Positions 46,560-57,849 of a stretch of 64,000 bases of DNA are shown piece after piece; the stretch's first letter is position 1; every line of letters starts with the position of its first letter. Made by a program: the position numbers and the translations under genes. Source of the DNA: Malus domestica (taxonomy: Eukaryota; Streptophyta; Magnoliopsida; Rosales; Rosaceae); assembly GCF_042453785.1 (NCBI RefSeq), contig NC_091668.1, forward strand, positions 19,441,001 to 19,505,000, written 5' to 3'. The notes below the pieces were generated by a model that worked only from the letters and a program-made list of their open reading frames with translations, was not told the origin of the DNA and made no database searches.

Positions 46560-47260
46560 TGGAGATGCAATTTCGGCTTTCCGAGAATGATCTTCTACAA
46601 TTTAATTTTTCATCATGATGTCGTTGACATAGACCTTTATTGTTACTTCAATCTGCTTCTTGAACATCATGTTTACCCGTCATTGGTAGGTGGCTCCCGC
46701 ATTCTTGAGATCAAAGGGCATGACTTTGTAACAGTAGGTGCCTTTCTCGATCATGAACACGGTATTTTCCTTGTTAGGCTGGTGCATGACAATCTAATTG
46801 TAGCTTGAGTATGCAGCTAAGTAGCTAGTTCCCGAATGTCAAGCCACTGGTCCAATTTGGGGAACTGGATAAAGGTCTTTAAGGAACGACGTTGGCTAGC
46901 CATGTTGAGTGCATCACTTTCGCGATGAACCCGACCTATGACAACTTGTTTATCTTCGTTCCATCATCATCACCCATTCGGGAGCAAAGTGTCACCTATT
47001 CTGGATCACTGGTTTAACAACAGGGTCGACGTGTAGCTTGTGGAAAGTTATCTCGGGATCGATGTCGGACATGTCAGAGGGTGACCAAGCATAGACATCA
47101 CATTTTTTCTAAGTAAAATGGTGAGTCGATTCTAACCGTCTTCCCGGGCTGTTGGGGATTAAGAACAATGTGCTTGGCGTCTTCTTTTGGTTTCCATCTT
47201 GGCTCATCTGTCATGGTGTCGACCTGGATACCATCTTTTTGATCCGCTTGCATGTTATTA
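46560..47260 (-). mobile_element. Ty3/gypsy reverse transcriptase fragment, broken
   Basis: On the - strand, pieces typical of gypsy pol are visible: TWLANVVP near 46895-46920, then EKGTYCYKVMPFDLKNAGAT and a YVNDIMM box (YVDD-type position) near 46610-46770. No LTR was found beside it. It has several breaks and is an old fossil. Confidence 0.75.
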
Positions 47261-47344
47261 ATTAGGTGGAGGTTGAACCGTCATTCTTCACATTTTTAAA
47301 TGGTTAATTATGTGAAGCATTTTTATTGGATTATGTATATGCTA

Positions 47345-47620
47345 TCAAACAAGCAAACATAATGGTACATAAAATAAGTAAACATATTTGTCCTGTGATT
47401 CCTCTAAAATTGAGGTATTAGGAAAATATTTAGCTTTCAAAATTCGAGCTAAGAGTGACTCCGGGAATAACATGACCTTCCAACCAATTTTTGCCAGCAT
47501 ATGGGCAAGGTTGAAAAAGGGTTGTTCATTGAAGCCTGCCCGGTGCACCCCTATTTGAGTTTTTTTATCCCTCCACCAAAAGTGCGCAAGCAAGCGTTCA
47601 ATTTCTTTGGATGAATTCAC
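47345..47620 (-). mobile_element. LINE-derived fragment (C-terminal region of a plant L1-type ORF2)
   Basis: The 91-codon - strand frame reads IERLLAHFWWRDKKTQIGVH, then NLAHMLAKIGWKVMLFPESL and LARILKAKYFPNTS. This is the well-known segment after the reverse transcriptase in plant L1-type LINEs (family form: FWWG...LAKQGWRLL...SLLARVYKARYFP). It is a truncated relic with no endonuclease or RT core nearby. Confidence 0.75.
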
Positions 47621-47639
47621 AGGGAGCTTAAAGCAGTAG

Positions 47640-48033
47640 AAGTATTTAGTTTACACTACACACCAGTAAAATTGTGGATTTAATGAAACCCAAAGAAGCA
47701 AAAAATTTGTAAAAGAGAAAAGGAAAAACATGAAGAACATGGAGAGCTAAGACAAACATACATATATAACTGGCTAAAATATTACATTGATCACTTCATT
47801 CACTCTCAAGGTGCATATGATCAAAACATACGTCAAAAAAATTAACACATGCACGTAGCCAAAATACAACATGACTTAATTACGGAGGTTCCAAAAAAGA
47901 TTTGTGCATAATCTTTCATGGCCCTTTCGTAACTGTAACACGGCATGGCAGGAACATAACTTGGAACACTGATATGTATATCGATAAGGTCGATTCCTTT
48001 GGTTTTGGGAATCTTGGTAGTGAAATCTTGTGA
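47640..48033. other. 3' flank and probable 3' UTR of the WAT1-related gene at 48034
   Basis: AT-rich sequence downstream (on the - strand) of the stop at 48034; no feature is recognised. Confidence 0.4.
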
Positions 48034-51000
48034 TCAGGTATGTTCATTTGTGCTATTGTGATGATCGGCACTTACTGGCAGCTCAAGGTTACGAGTTTTC
48101 TCATCTTTCAACGGTGCGCTTGAGGCTAGAGGGTCCTTGCTTTTTCCCCAGACCACAGTGTAGAGCCCGAACACTATGCAAATCGCTCCAATTATACTGA
48201 GACAGAGAACAAGGGAGACAACCAGCAAAATAAATAAAACAACTATGATGATTGCTTTGTTTTGTAGAGTTATGCATGCATTCATGAATGACTATTAGCT
48301 ATTAATAGTACATTTGTACGTGCGAGATTCACTACATAACTTATATGCATCTACGGTGACAATTATCCACATGAGCTATCATATATAATTTTTAATACTT
48401 ATAGCAAAGAAATTGGTCCATGAGTTGTATCATCTCTCTAATAGATATGTGAGTCATAAACCTCACCAGTCTTTCATTTAATTAGAGAGATGGTTCAACA
48501 CATGATCAATTGAGACGATAGAAATAGTTTTATTCAATTTATAGAGAAATTTTAGCGTTATATACCTTCCAAGGTGGACTTGCTCAGCTAAAACGATAGC
48601 CCCTAGAGCAGCGGTGATGATCATGCAGAGGGGGCTGAAAGCGGTCACGAAAACGGGGCCTCGTTCCCTAATCACAACTCCTTGCACATAATATGCAATC
48701 CCAGAACAAACCACTCCCTAATTATGATTCACAAGATTAATATATAACGTGTGAGATGATTTTATTATATGTTACAAAGGCTCGTTTGTGAATATGGGAA
48801 TGTAGTGTTGTATGTGTACTCACAGAGTAAACGGAAGCAAGAAGCCTTGAGTCCCAACCTATAACCCAAACACTCAGTTTTCGTTCCACTGCAAATGTTA
48901 TTACTCCACCTTCCAACATACCCATCAAGCATATCCAAGCCGTGAGAGAGAGCTCTGCCGGGTATTTCTTCAACGTAAATGACTGATTGCAACACATAAA
49001 AGCTTGGATTAACTTAATTATCATATACATTAATATATAAGAAATCTTCAACACTACAAAAACGCCCTTTTAAGCCAATAGAGAATGTGTTTGCAATGAT
49101 GTCAAATTTTTTAGTTTAAATAGATTAGTATTTTTATGTTGATGCGTGACATTATACTGATAATTTTATAAGTACTTCACATGCCAAATAGAGTTTTCTT
49201 GCCAAACTTATATTGATCGACAAATACTTAAATTGTTAGATTGTTAATTTGAACTTCAAATTCAAACAATAGTCAACCTAATCAATAATCCTAATTCCAA
49301 TTTGGCAAGAGAGGATTTCTCATTATTTGGCAACAAAATATTACCTATATCTGTAAAAATAGGTAGGTGACAAATATTAATTGTGAATAGCTAGGTACTC
49401 ACTTGAAGAATGAAGAAACTTGCCCAACCACCGCAGCTGCCTATGAGCATCAAGGGGCCAGCAATCCAATGCTGTTCGATGGAGTCGGTGGTGCTGCTGT
49501 TGTGGCTGTGTGAGTGTCCTCGTATGATATCCACAATGGGGCCTTTGTACAATGTCATGATCATTGCTCCTCCCACTGTGACTACGGTTCCAATCACCTT
49601 CGCTAGGCTATGTAGCTTCTTAACGTTCACAGTCTCTAGCCTAGTTAATCAAACGATAATAGTTAAAATTAGGACAACGGTGAGGTAAACTTTTTTATTA
49701 TTTTGGATTTGTACATATCATAATTCCATAAGAAAAATAGGATTTTAATTCGATCAAATATATATTAATATCAACCGATCAAATGAGATTATATAGATGC
49801 TTGTAAACTTAGAAAGATTGTATATGATAGTATCAATGTATAATGCAATGTTTATGAAAGAGCAAATCATATAATTTTCGATCAAATAACATTTGGACAT
49901 TCTGTTATCAAATGTATTTTCTCTAATTCTCTTGGGAGACCGACCTATTAATCTTATCTGATTTTCCTCCAAATTAATATGAATTTGTGGGATAGGAAAT
50001 AGAGAGGAATTATTCGTGGACAGATAAGGACGAAAAATGCACCAGAAGGAAAGAGAGCAGTATCTTATGTCATTCAGAGTAAACACTGGATTAATCTCTT
50101 AAGTTTTATTCTAGGAAACATAAATTATATCCATATTACCACTACTTTATACAGCAAACTAGCATTGGATTCCACAAGTAGAGAATCCGAATTTCTTGGT
50201 TTACATTTTTCTATTTATGAGCAAGAAGAAGTATCACTCGATCATGAGCTATTTAATTAGTTGCAAGTTTATTATTGCTTTTATTTTGACAAAATGATAT
50301 TTTAATCTATTCTAAGATCATCTAATGAAAAGACTCAAATGTTAGACCTATATTCTTTATATTCTGTCATAATAAAAGGGTGGTGTTTTTTAGTATTTTG
50401 ATTTTCTCCTCCAATGCAAAGACTTATATCCTTAGATCTATATATTTATATTTTGATTTGTAAGATTTGAGTCAAAACTCAAAGTTGTGTGCATTCGAGA
50501 GGATTGCACTCAAAGCTCAAATCTTATTTTTCTTGGTTGAATAAAATTTATCCTTGTTGGTTGGGTTCCACCTTGGATGCCTCATGTTGAAACCCACAAT
50601 TAATTTGGGTCTCACTTTGGCCAGAAACTCAAATATGAAGCTTAACTCATATAAGATTTGAGTCATTCTCCAATACATTAGAGATGCTATAAACCACGAA
50701 GAATGATTCAAACTTATGTATTGATAAGAAAAATTACATTACTTTAACCAATTTGGCTGCCCGTATTAGCAAACTTACTTTTAATTATTAATTATACTTA
50801 TTTTTTTTTCTCTTTACTGCAAGTGCCACGTGTGAGGACTTACGTCATGTCTTTCAAAACTTTTCCATAGTAATCCAAACAAGGATGAATATTTCTTCTT
50901 TCATATTATATATGTGAACTGATTATGATAGAATCATGTCCACCATGATGTCAGCGAAAATAACAGGAAGAAAAAAGTCTCTAGTCACATGAAGTGGCAC

Positions 51001-52041
51001 GATGTGATTGGAACAGTATATGCCAATCCCCGTAGTGCCTTCCAATGTTTTGTCTCCCAAACATACCTCAAACCTTTTTATTTGTTTAATTTGCATAAGC
51101 GCACTAAAAACACTAATCATGCATGCATAAGTTCAGGAGTGAGTATTAACTTTACCTGAAACAAAGTGCCATTATGAAGGTAATGGCCGGAAGGACATTG
51201 ACAACAGCAGATGCAAATGTTGCTGAGGTGTACTTCATTCCCAGAAAGTATAAGTTTTGATCAAGAACTGGCCTGTATATATTAATATGTTAATCATATT
51301 AGTATATGATGATTGTACGTGCAATAATTTGAAAATTTATTTGTTTCACTCCTTAACCTATACTTTCAACCATATTATATATTGCCATTTTTTCTTGTAA
51401 TCTCTATTGTCAAATTTCACTTGTTTACCAGAAGAAGAAAAATAGAGAAAAGTTAGAGAGTATTACTCAAGAAAACCAAGCAGAACTATTCGGAGGAATA
51501 TCGGGAGAGTCATTCTTGGCCTTATTTTCCTGTAAAAGAGAGGTAAAAACAATGTGGTCAAATTAGTAGGGTAAAAAAGGAAATATAATATGTATACAGG
51601 CATTAACATGCAGGTACTTGCCACTAAGTTGGCATATTACATGTTAAACTAGAATTTTAAACCATTAATCGCATGTAAAATTTTGTATGAATACCATAGG
51701 ATTTATATTGGCATATTACATGTAACAACGTACGTATCATTTTCATAACAAGTAATTTTAGTAGCAAAACGCCTATCTATATATGCATAAATGCATATAT
51801 TTTTGAAATATATGAGGTAATAAATGGTAGAGAGAGATGACCTTTCAAGAAAAAAGGCGAAGGGTGCAATGACACAGAAGGCAACAACATGACGGTAAAC
51901 GGAGAGAACGAAGTGACTCATGCCATGCTTAAACGAGACCATGCTAATGATGTACATGCCTGAGTATCCAAACTGAAGGGAGATCATAGCCAAGTAAGGC
52001 TTTATCTTGATGAGAAATAAACTCAACTTAGACTCTCCCAT
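48034..52041 (-). CDS. WAT1-related protein (UmamiT / nodulin MtN21 EamA-type transporter), copy A
   Basis: Seven exons, in order 51842-52041, 51467-51529, 51156-51272, 49403-49640, 48824-48982, 48566-48717 and 48034-48196, give 363 residues with GT/AG borders and matching phases. This is a multi-pass membrane protein with two EamA halves and about ten membrane segments. The family moves small solutes such as amino acids or auxin across plasma or vacuolar membranes; the substrate here is unknown. Markers are LQFGYSGMYIISMVSFKHGM, VLDQNLYFLGMKYTSATFAS, MTLYKGPIVD, WVIGWDSRLLASVYSGVV, GPVFVTAFSPLCMIITAALG and GLYTVVWGKSKD. The ATG at 52041 (MGESKL) is preferred because it matches the family start; an in-frame ATG at 52059 lies just upstream. 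Intron 3 is 1.5 kb; intron 4 has a CACTACAAAAA motif at 49053. A tandem paralogue lies at 57850-60196. Confidence 0.93.
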
Positions 52042-52267
52042 GATTAATTTTCTATGCACTAGCTAGCTAGTACTAGTACTAGTAGTAGCGTTGCTCTCTC
52101 TACTACCTCTTACACACTCCACTAATTAATTTACTTGTGAGAGGATGCGAAAACTAAACTGAGAAATGTCCCTCTTATAAGCCTCAAAAGCAAAAATAAA
52201 GCGACAGCAGCCCGGCCACATTTCAAAATGATACGTACATGTCTAAACCACTCAAACACACATACAA

Positions 52268-52308
52268 TCTCTCTCTGTCTCTCTCTCTCTCTCTCTGTCT
52301 CTCTCTGT
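52268..52308 (+). repeat. (CT)n microsatellite upstream of WAT1-related copy A
   Basis: Imperfect CT run about 230 bp upstream of the copy A start (that gene reads on the - strand). Confidence 0.9.
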
Positions 52309-52397
52309 GCGTGTCTAATGTGTCGATACTCTTATCCATTAACCAAGCACACCCACATACAAGCAATCCTCAATTGGGTGGGAATCAAACAAAACTT

Positions 52398-52398
<1 letters not shown>

Positions 52399-52434
<36 letters not shown>
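52399..52434 (+). repeat. (AG)n microsatellite upstream of WAT1-related copy A
   Basis: Uninterrupted AG run of 36 bp. It is complementary to the CT run at 52268-52308, about 90 bp away. Confidence 0.95.
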
Positions 52435-52437
<3 letters not shown>

Positions 52438-52748
52438 TTTAATTAAGTGGATCTATATGAAAATAATGCTTTTCCTTTTCTTTCCATACTTAATTTATTA
52501 GAAGTGGGGATTTGATTCATTGACCACCAAATCATATTTAGGTTGAGTGCAGCATGATACATGCAAGAGGTTAAACTTACGTGGTGCTTGGGTATAGTAG
52601 AAGTGGGTGCTATGAAGAGTGGACGCCACTTTAATATATTAAGGCACTTAACCCATGACCAAGTTAACTCACCATATATACTTGGGGACTTTTTAACTAT
52701 GGGATGATCAAATTCAATAAATGGGAGAAAATTTGAGTGTGACGTGGT

Positions 52749-53035
52749 GTAGTGGCGGATCAAAGATTTGAATCTGGGGGGGTCTCGGTGTTAAATACAA
52801 GTTTTTTAGATAGAAACAAAGTGCAAAGTGCGAAAAAAAAAATTTATTCGTTAAGGCATTTTGTCGAACTCTTGGCGGGCTTGTTGTCGACAGCCAAACC
52901 ATGTTGCGCACATGTCAACAGATAACCGCCTCTGCCGAAACAATCTGCTAAGTGATCCAGAGAATTTGTTGGTGTTGTCGACACAATCTCTAGAGATATG
53001 CCTAACATGCATTACACATCAAACATTTAGTAGGC
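52749..53035 (+). repeat. Unnamed dispersed repeat, + copy
   Basis: It starts GTAGTGGCGGATC, and contains TAGATAGAAACAAAGTGCAA and TTAAGGCATTTTGTCGAAC. The same sequence occurs in opposite orientation at 56350-56640, with shared blocks over about 290 bp. Confidence 0.6.
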
Positions 53036-54487
53036 AATGACCCATACCAAACACTCAGAGTGTCCTTGGGGGACCTTCACATGTATATTTTCCGGACATT
53101 GAATGGTCCTGGGACCACCTTGGTCCCTCTACTTCCATCCACCCTTGACGTGATGTGTTATTAATTTACGTGTTATAATTTGAGTAAACAATAAAATTGA
53201 TATTTTACGAATACATGTGTTATAACAAGCATGAATAACAACATGTATGTTGTAGTATGGCAGTTATCATACTATAAAGTTTCTCCCATTAATAAATCTC
53301 ATTCATATCAAGTAATGTTAGTGGGATTGACATGGACGGTAAATTTTGTCAAGGTTACGCACTACCTGCTGATCGTCTTTATATAATGTCTCCTAAAACA
53401 ATCCCTAAAACGTGGTTAAGGTACTCATCTAAATTTCTTGTAGAGTATAATATAATATAACTTTGCCAATCAGAAAGACACTAATGATTCTTTATTTTGT
53501 ATGGCGACAAATTGAGGATAATAATCGAAAACCTATTCTCCACATTCAGGCATGTTTTGGCTTATAAACACGCTACTATTGATTCTTTCCTGGATTAATT
53601 TAGTGCAAACTACACAAAATTGTTAATTTAATACTTCCATCGCTTTTGTAGCTAATTAAGGTATGGAAAAGCACTTACTGGTTTAAACCAAACGCCCTAT
53701 ACATATACATTTTCACGTTAGTACATGTATTTGTCACACTTTTTTTAATATTACATGTAAAACTCACATAAGATATGTGTATTTAATCATTATTGAAAAA
53801 TTAAAATAAATTAAATATTTCAAATATAAATATTAAAATCTCATATGTGTTCAAATATTTCATCGTATTTTTTTGAGAGAATTTCTGAATAATGTACATA
53901 CATATTTTTCGGAACTACATTTTTTTTATTAACACACAAAACTATAGATCGCCATAACATGTAGTTCGTGGGCAAACTTGCAACCATATGATGTACCAGA
54001 ATGGGAAAAGAAAAAAAAAATAATCAACCGATTAGGTGGAATATGCACTTTTTAGATATATAATATAATATGTAACTCACACAGTATTTCCATTTTAACT
54101 ACTTTTATATGTATAGTCCCTTTACATTGAGGAATTTTTTTTAATAATTTTATTTGAGCGACATCCTGTGGGCTTTATTCTGCAAATTTATTTTCAATGA
54201 TCCAAAATGTATATATTTTAGTACATAATTCATGGATTATCTTTGTAAAAAATTAGACAAATTCAAAACCACTAAGACATCCTAGTGAATAAAATAGAGG
54301 AATATGGTTTTTCAAGAGAAACACTATTATACTATTTAATCCAACGTTTAAATAGTTCGGAATTCAGATGATTTTTTGTAGAAGTAATCTTTGAGAGAAA
54401 TAATTAAATTGGTGAGTTTCATACACTAGACCTAATTTATACCCATATTCTCCCTCACCATAGGCTAATTAACACAAAATAACTCAT

Positions 54488-54525
54488 ATATGTATATGTG
54501 TGCGTGTGTGTGTGTGTGTATATAT
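54488..54525 (+). repeat. (TG)n/(TA)n microsatellite
   Basis: Mixed ATATGTATATGTGTGCG and TGTGTGTG run. Confidence 0.85.
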
Positions 54526-56272
54526 TAAACTCACAGTACTATTGCCATTATTTTCCTGGATGAGTGTAAAACACTTGGGGAGATAAAGTCCAAACATATA
54601 AAGATGGTGGTTTCGTGTTTGGATTCCACGCAAAATTTAAATCAATTTGGTGGAATCCCACCCTAAAATCTTTGGTTTTTGAATGGAGAATTGGTTGTGG
54701 TTAATAATTATTGCAAAAAGAAAACCAAAAACAAAAAACAACATATGTACGTATTTGGCCGACTCTTTTTTTTTTTGTGGTTGTGTTTTTTCCTGTCCTA
54801 CTTTAAAATTTCTAAGGGTAACGTCATTAATATGTGTGAAATGAAGCTTTATAATTTGGAACTAGCTAGTTGTTATAACAATTGCAATGTTGGGTTAAAA
54901 CCTAAAATTTGAGGTTTAAACTCTCTTCCTCCCCTTGTCTCAACAACTTCTGTAATATTGGACTACAAATGATTTTGGGTTAATATCTATTTTTGGTCCA
55001 AATTCCGTCCAAAATATGAATCTAGGATAAAACGATGGCCTGCCAGTGCGCGTAGACACACTCCACTTTCCTCCAGCAGTAGCAAAACTTTTAGGTATTA
55101 ACCCAGACAATTGCACATGGTCGTAGGGGAAGAAACAAAAGTAAGAACTATTTATCCAATGTATAAGTGTAAATTTGGACTGTTGGGATAGGACTTTCCT
55201 CTTCAGGTAGCTCACAGTTGTAATATCAATTGTAATAGAAAAAAAAAACTAATAAACACGGTCGTCAATTTATTACAAAATTAGCAAAATCACTTTTTTT
55301 ATTAGAAAACCTCGGCAATAGCCATGAAAACCCCCACGCACCATTTGTAAGTTTGTGTTCGCAATACTGATATTTTCTTGTATCTGAAGAGTCCTCTACC
55401 AGTTCTACTTCTACTAACTAGATTGCTCCATGGTTTGAATATGATTGCCTCACTGTTTCGAGTTTCTTCATCAAGCTTGGAAAGAGGTAAGTTGGGAAAT
55501 ATTGGATTTGCAAGTCCGTTTTAATCAGCCATAAAATAAGTGTCGTATCGTAAACGGAAGCACAAAAATGTCATCTAATCAGATATGCGAAAAGAGTCAC
55601 CTACCGCGGCAACTAATAGCGTGTACAAACGAATTTATAAAGGAAGTGACGAGACAATTATCCTGAATCAAATTCACATGTGTTTGCATGCATTTGCACC
55701 AGTTACAAAAAAAGTTAATGAAAAGGACCTCACAGAATTTCTTTTCAACCAAAAATACTTAATGAATTTTTATTAATAATAAAGACAACATAAAAAAATT
55801 AAGGCAATGAACATTTGTAAGTAAGTTGAATTTTGGTGGCACCGACTATTTATATGATTAGGTTAATTGTTTGTACACAGGTCACCCTAAACCCTAACTT
55901 GTGCATAAACAATTGGCCACATGTGAAGCCTGATGGCCACATACGCTCCATGACTCCACTTGTGTTGTTCGCGTGTTTGACTTGAGTATTTGCACACGTA
56001 TGAAGGCCAACGGTCACACATACTCCATGCAAGGACGAAGCCAGGGATACTTATAGATGGGGATATCTTCAAACAACAAAGTCACAAAGTAAAAAGCTAA
56101 GAATTTAATAAACAAAATACTTATATAATAATTTATAAGATTTTTCATACAACATATTACAATATCGCTCGACTCGTTTCATGTTTTGACAGCGCTGCAT
56201 GACAACTTCATTACCAACCAGAGGTGATGCACACTGGGATAAAGGTGATCCCAGGATCACCTGAAGTTCAAG

Positions 56273-56274
<2 letters not shown>

Positions 56275-56302
<28 letters not shown>
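56275..56302 (+). repeat. (AT)n microsatellite
   Basis: 28-bp AT run. Confidence 0.95.
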
Positions 56303-56306
<4 letters not shown>

Positions 56307-56349
56307 ATCTTTTGAGGACCCTCTGAATGTTTTGTACCTGTTCTCTTTG

Positions 56350-56640
56350 TACCTACCAAGTGTTTGATGAAATACCTGCTAAGCATATTTCAACATGTTG
56401 CGTCGGCAACACTCAACGAATTCTATCGATATCACTCATCTAATTGCTTCCATATATGTCAATATATGTTGACATATGCACATCATGATATGACTCACAA
56501 CAAGAAGTCCACCCAGTGTTCAACAAAATGCCTTAGTGAATAATTGAAAATCTTTTTTGCGCTTTGCGATCTGTTTCTATATAAAAGAAAACTTGAACCC
56601 AAGATTCAAATCCTAGATCCGCCATTGGTACCAATACCAT
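56350..56640 (-). repeat. Unnamed dispersed repeat, - copy
   Basis: Inverted relative to 52749-53035. On the - strand it begins AATGGCGGATCTAGGATTTG and contains TATAGAAACAGATCGCAAAG and CTAAGGCATTTTGTTGAAC. Confidence 0.6.
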
Positions 56641-56760
56641 CAAACCTCTCTCTATAAGAATAACCATGTTATCATTCATCAATTGATCTCCCATGGCCAA
56701 AAATGCCCTTTCAATGTTGGCAATAGCAACTAGAAGAGCTAAGGCTAATGTGACAAGCAA
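56640..56760 (-). mobile_element. hAT-type transposase C-terminal remnant
   Basis: The - strand reads VTLALALLVAIANIERAFLA and then GDQLMNDNMVILIERG, resembling the dimerisation region of plant hAT or TTF/MYM zinc-finger transposases (family form: ATASVERAFSAM...MGDQWMND...YIE). It runs straight into the dispersed repeat at 56640. It is a small, dead fragment. Confidence 0.55.
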
Positions 56761-57849
56761 ATAAACTAGTGATCAACCTTACTTATGTCTCAAGCATGTA
56801 CATTTTTTTTTCCAACAAAATAAACTCAGTGAGGGCATCCACCCTCGCCTGGCCCAAGGTAGCTCCATTCATGGCTCCACGTCACCCAACTTGTGTAGTA
56901 TACGTGCTTTACTTGATTATTCTCCAAAGGTGAGGGGGCCACATGTCAAGCCCAACACCCTCATATTGCTAATTGGTTTTATGGTAGAATCTCAAATTTC
57001 TTCAATCTTCACATTTAATTTCCGTTAGCATTTAATCTATAAATTACGAGAAATGTAAGATTACACTATAATCCTCATAATTTATAGTCCAATGTTATAT
57101 GATAAAGGTAAAGTTATAATTAATAAATCAAACGACACTATTATTACAATAATATTATACTATTTTAGTCGGATGTTATTGGTGAGCTTGATTACATTAC
57201 AAAAATATCATTTGATAAAATGTAATATCACCCATTTTATTTTAAAGAGAGTACCATATACTAACGGTAATTTTCATATTTATGGATGACATTGCTCTCT
57301 ACTTATAAAAAGTATATATAAATTTCACTCATTTGTAAGTGGTTCACCTATAGAAGTAATGCTATTTTTCTTCCAAACAATAGTAGATGTCATTGATAAA
57401 GAGTTGCTAAATACAAAGATTTGGACTAATGCCAAGCACGTCATACGTAGATGGGTTTTAGTAAATACACAAGATCGAACAATAAAAACAGATTACATAT
57501 AAGTAATGCTATTATTAGTAAATAGAGTATTTAATAGCATCATTCCAGATCTTAAAAAATGCCAAAAGCAGAAGAATAAACAATTGGAGAACATTGGGCA
57601 ATATAGAAGGACGAATAGACCCATGGTATATATTCTTATTGTGGCTTGTTGACACCGTTCTTTGTGTCACTCCATACTACTACATAAAGCTATAGCTAAG
57701 AGCTAAAGAAAAGAGACTTACTACATAATTACAATCAAAAGGGAATATAATACAGAGGCATTATCAGATTCTTTATACATATAAAGTACTAGTTCCTTCA
57801 AGAGCATCCGATAAAATTCGAACGATACATAAAAAGTTCTTGATCAGCA

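Larger units (their letters stand above)
52435..57849. other. Intergenic region between the two WAT1-related genes
   Basis: No intact gene is seen in 5.4 kb. It holds an inverted pair of an unnamed repeat (52749-53035 and 56350-56640), a hAT-like remnant, microsatellites (54488-54525 and 56275-56302) and unremarkable AT-rich DNA. At 55910-56030 and again at 56860-56960 related phrases occur (CTCCACTTGTGTTG and CCCAACTTGTGTAG), suggesting fragments of one short repeat. Confidence 0.45.

Noticed and set aside
49053-49064. CACTACAAAAA as the end of a CACTA transposon in intron 4 of WAT1-related copy A
   Set aside because: No matching TTTTTGTAGTG end or 3-bp target duplication was found nearby.
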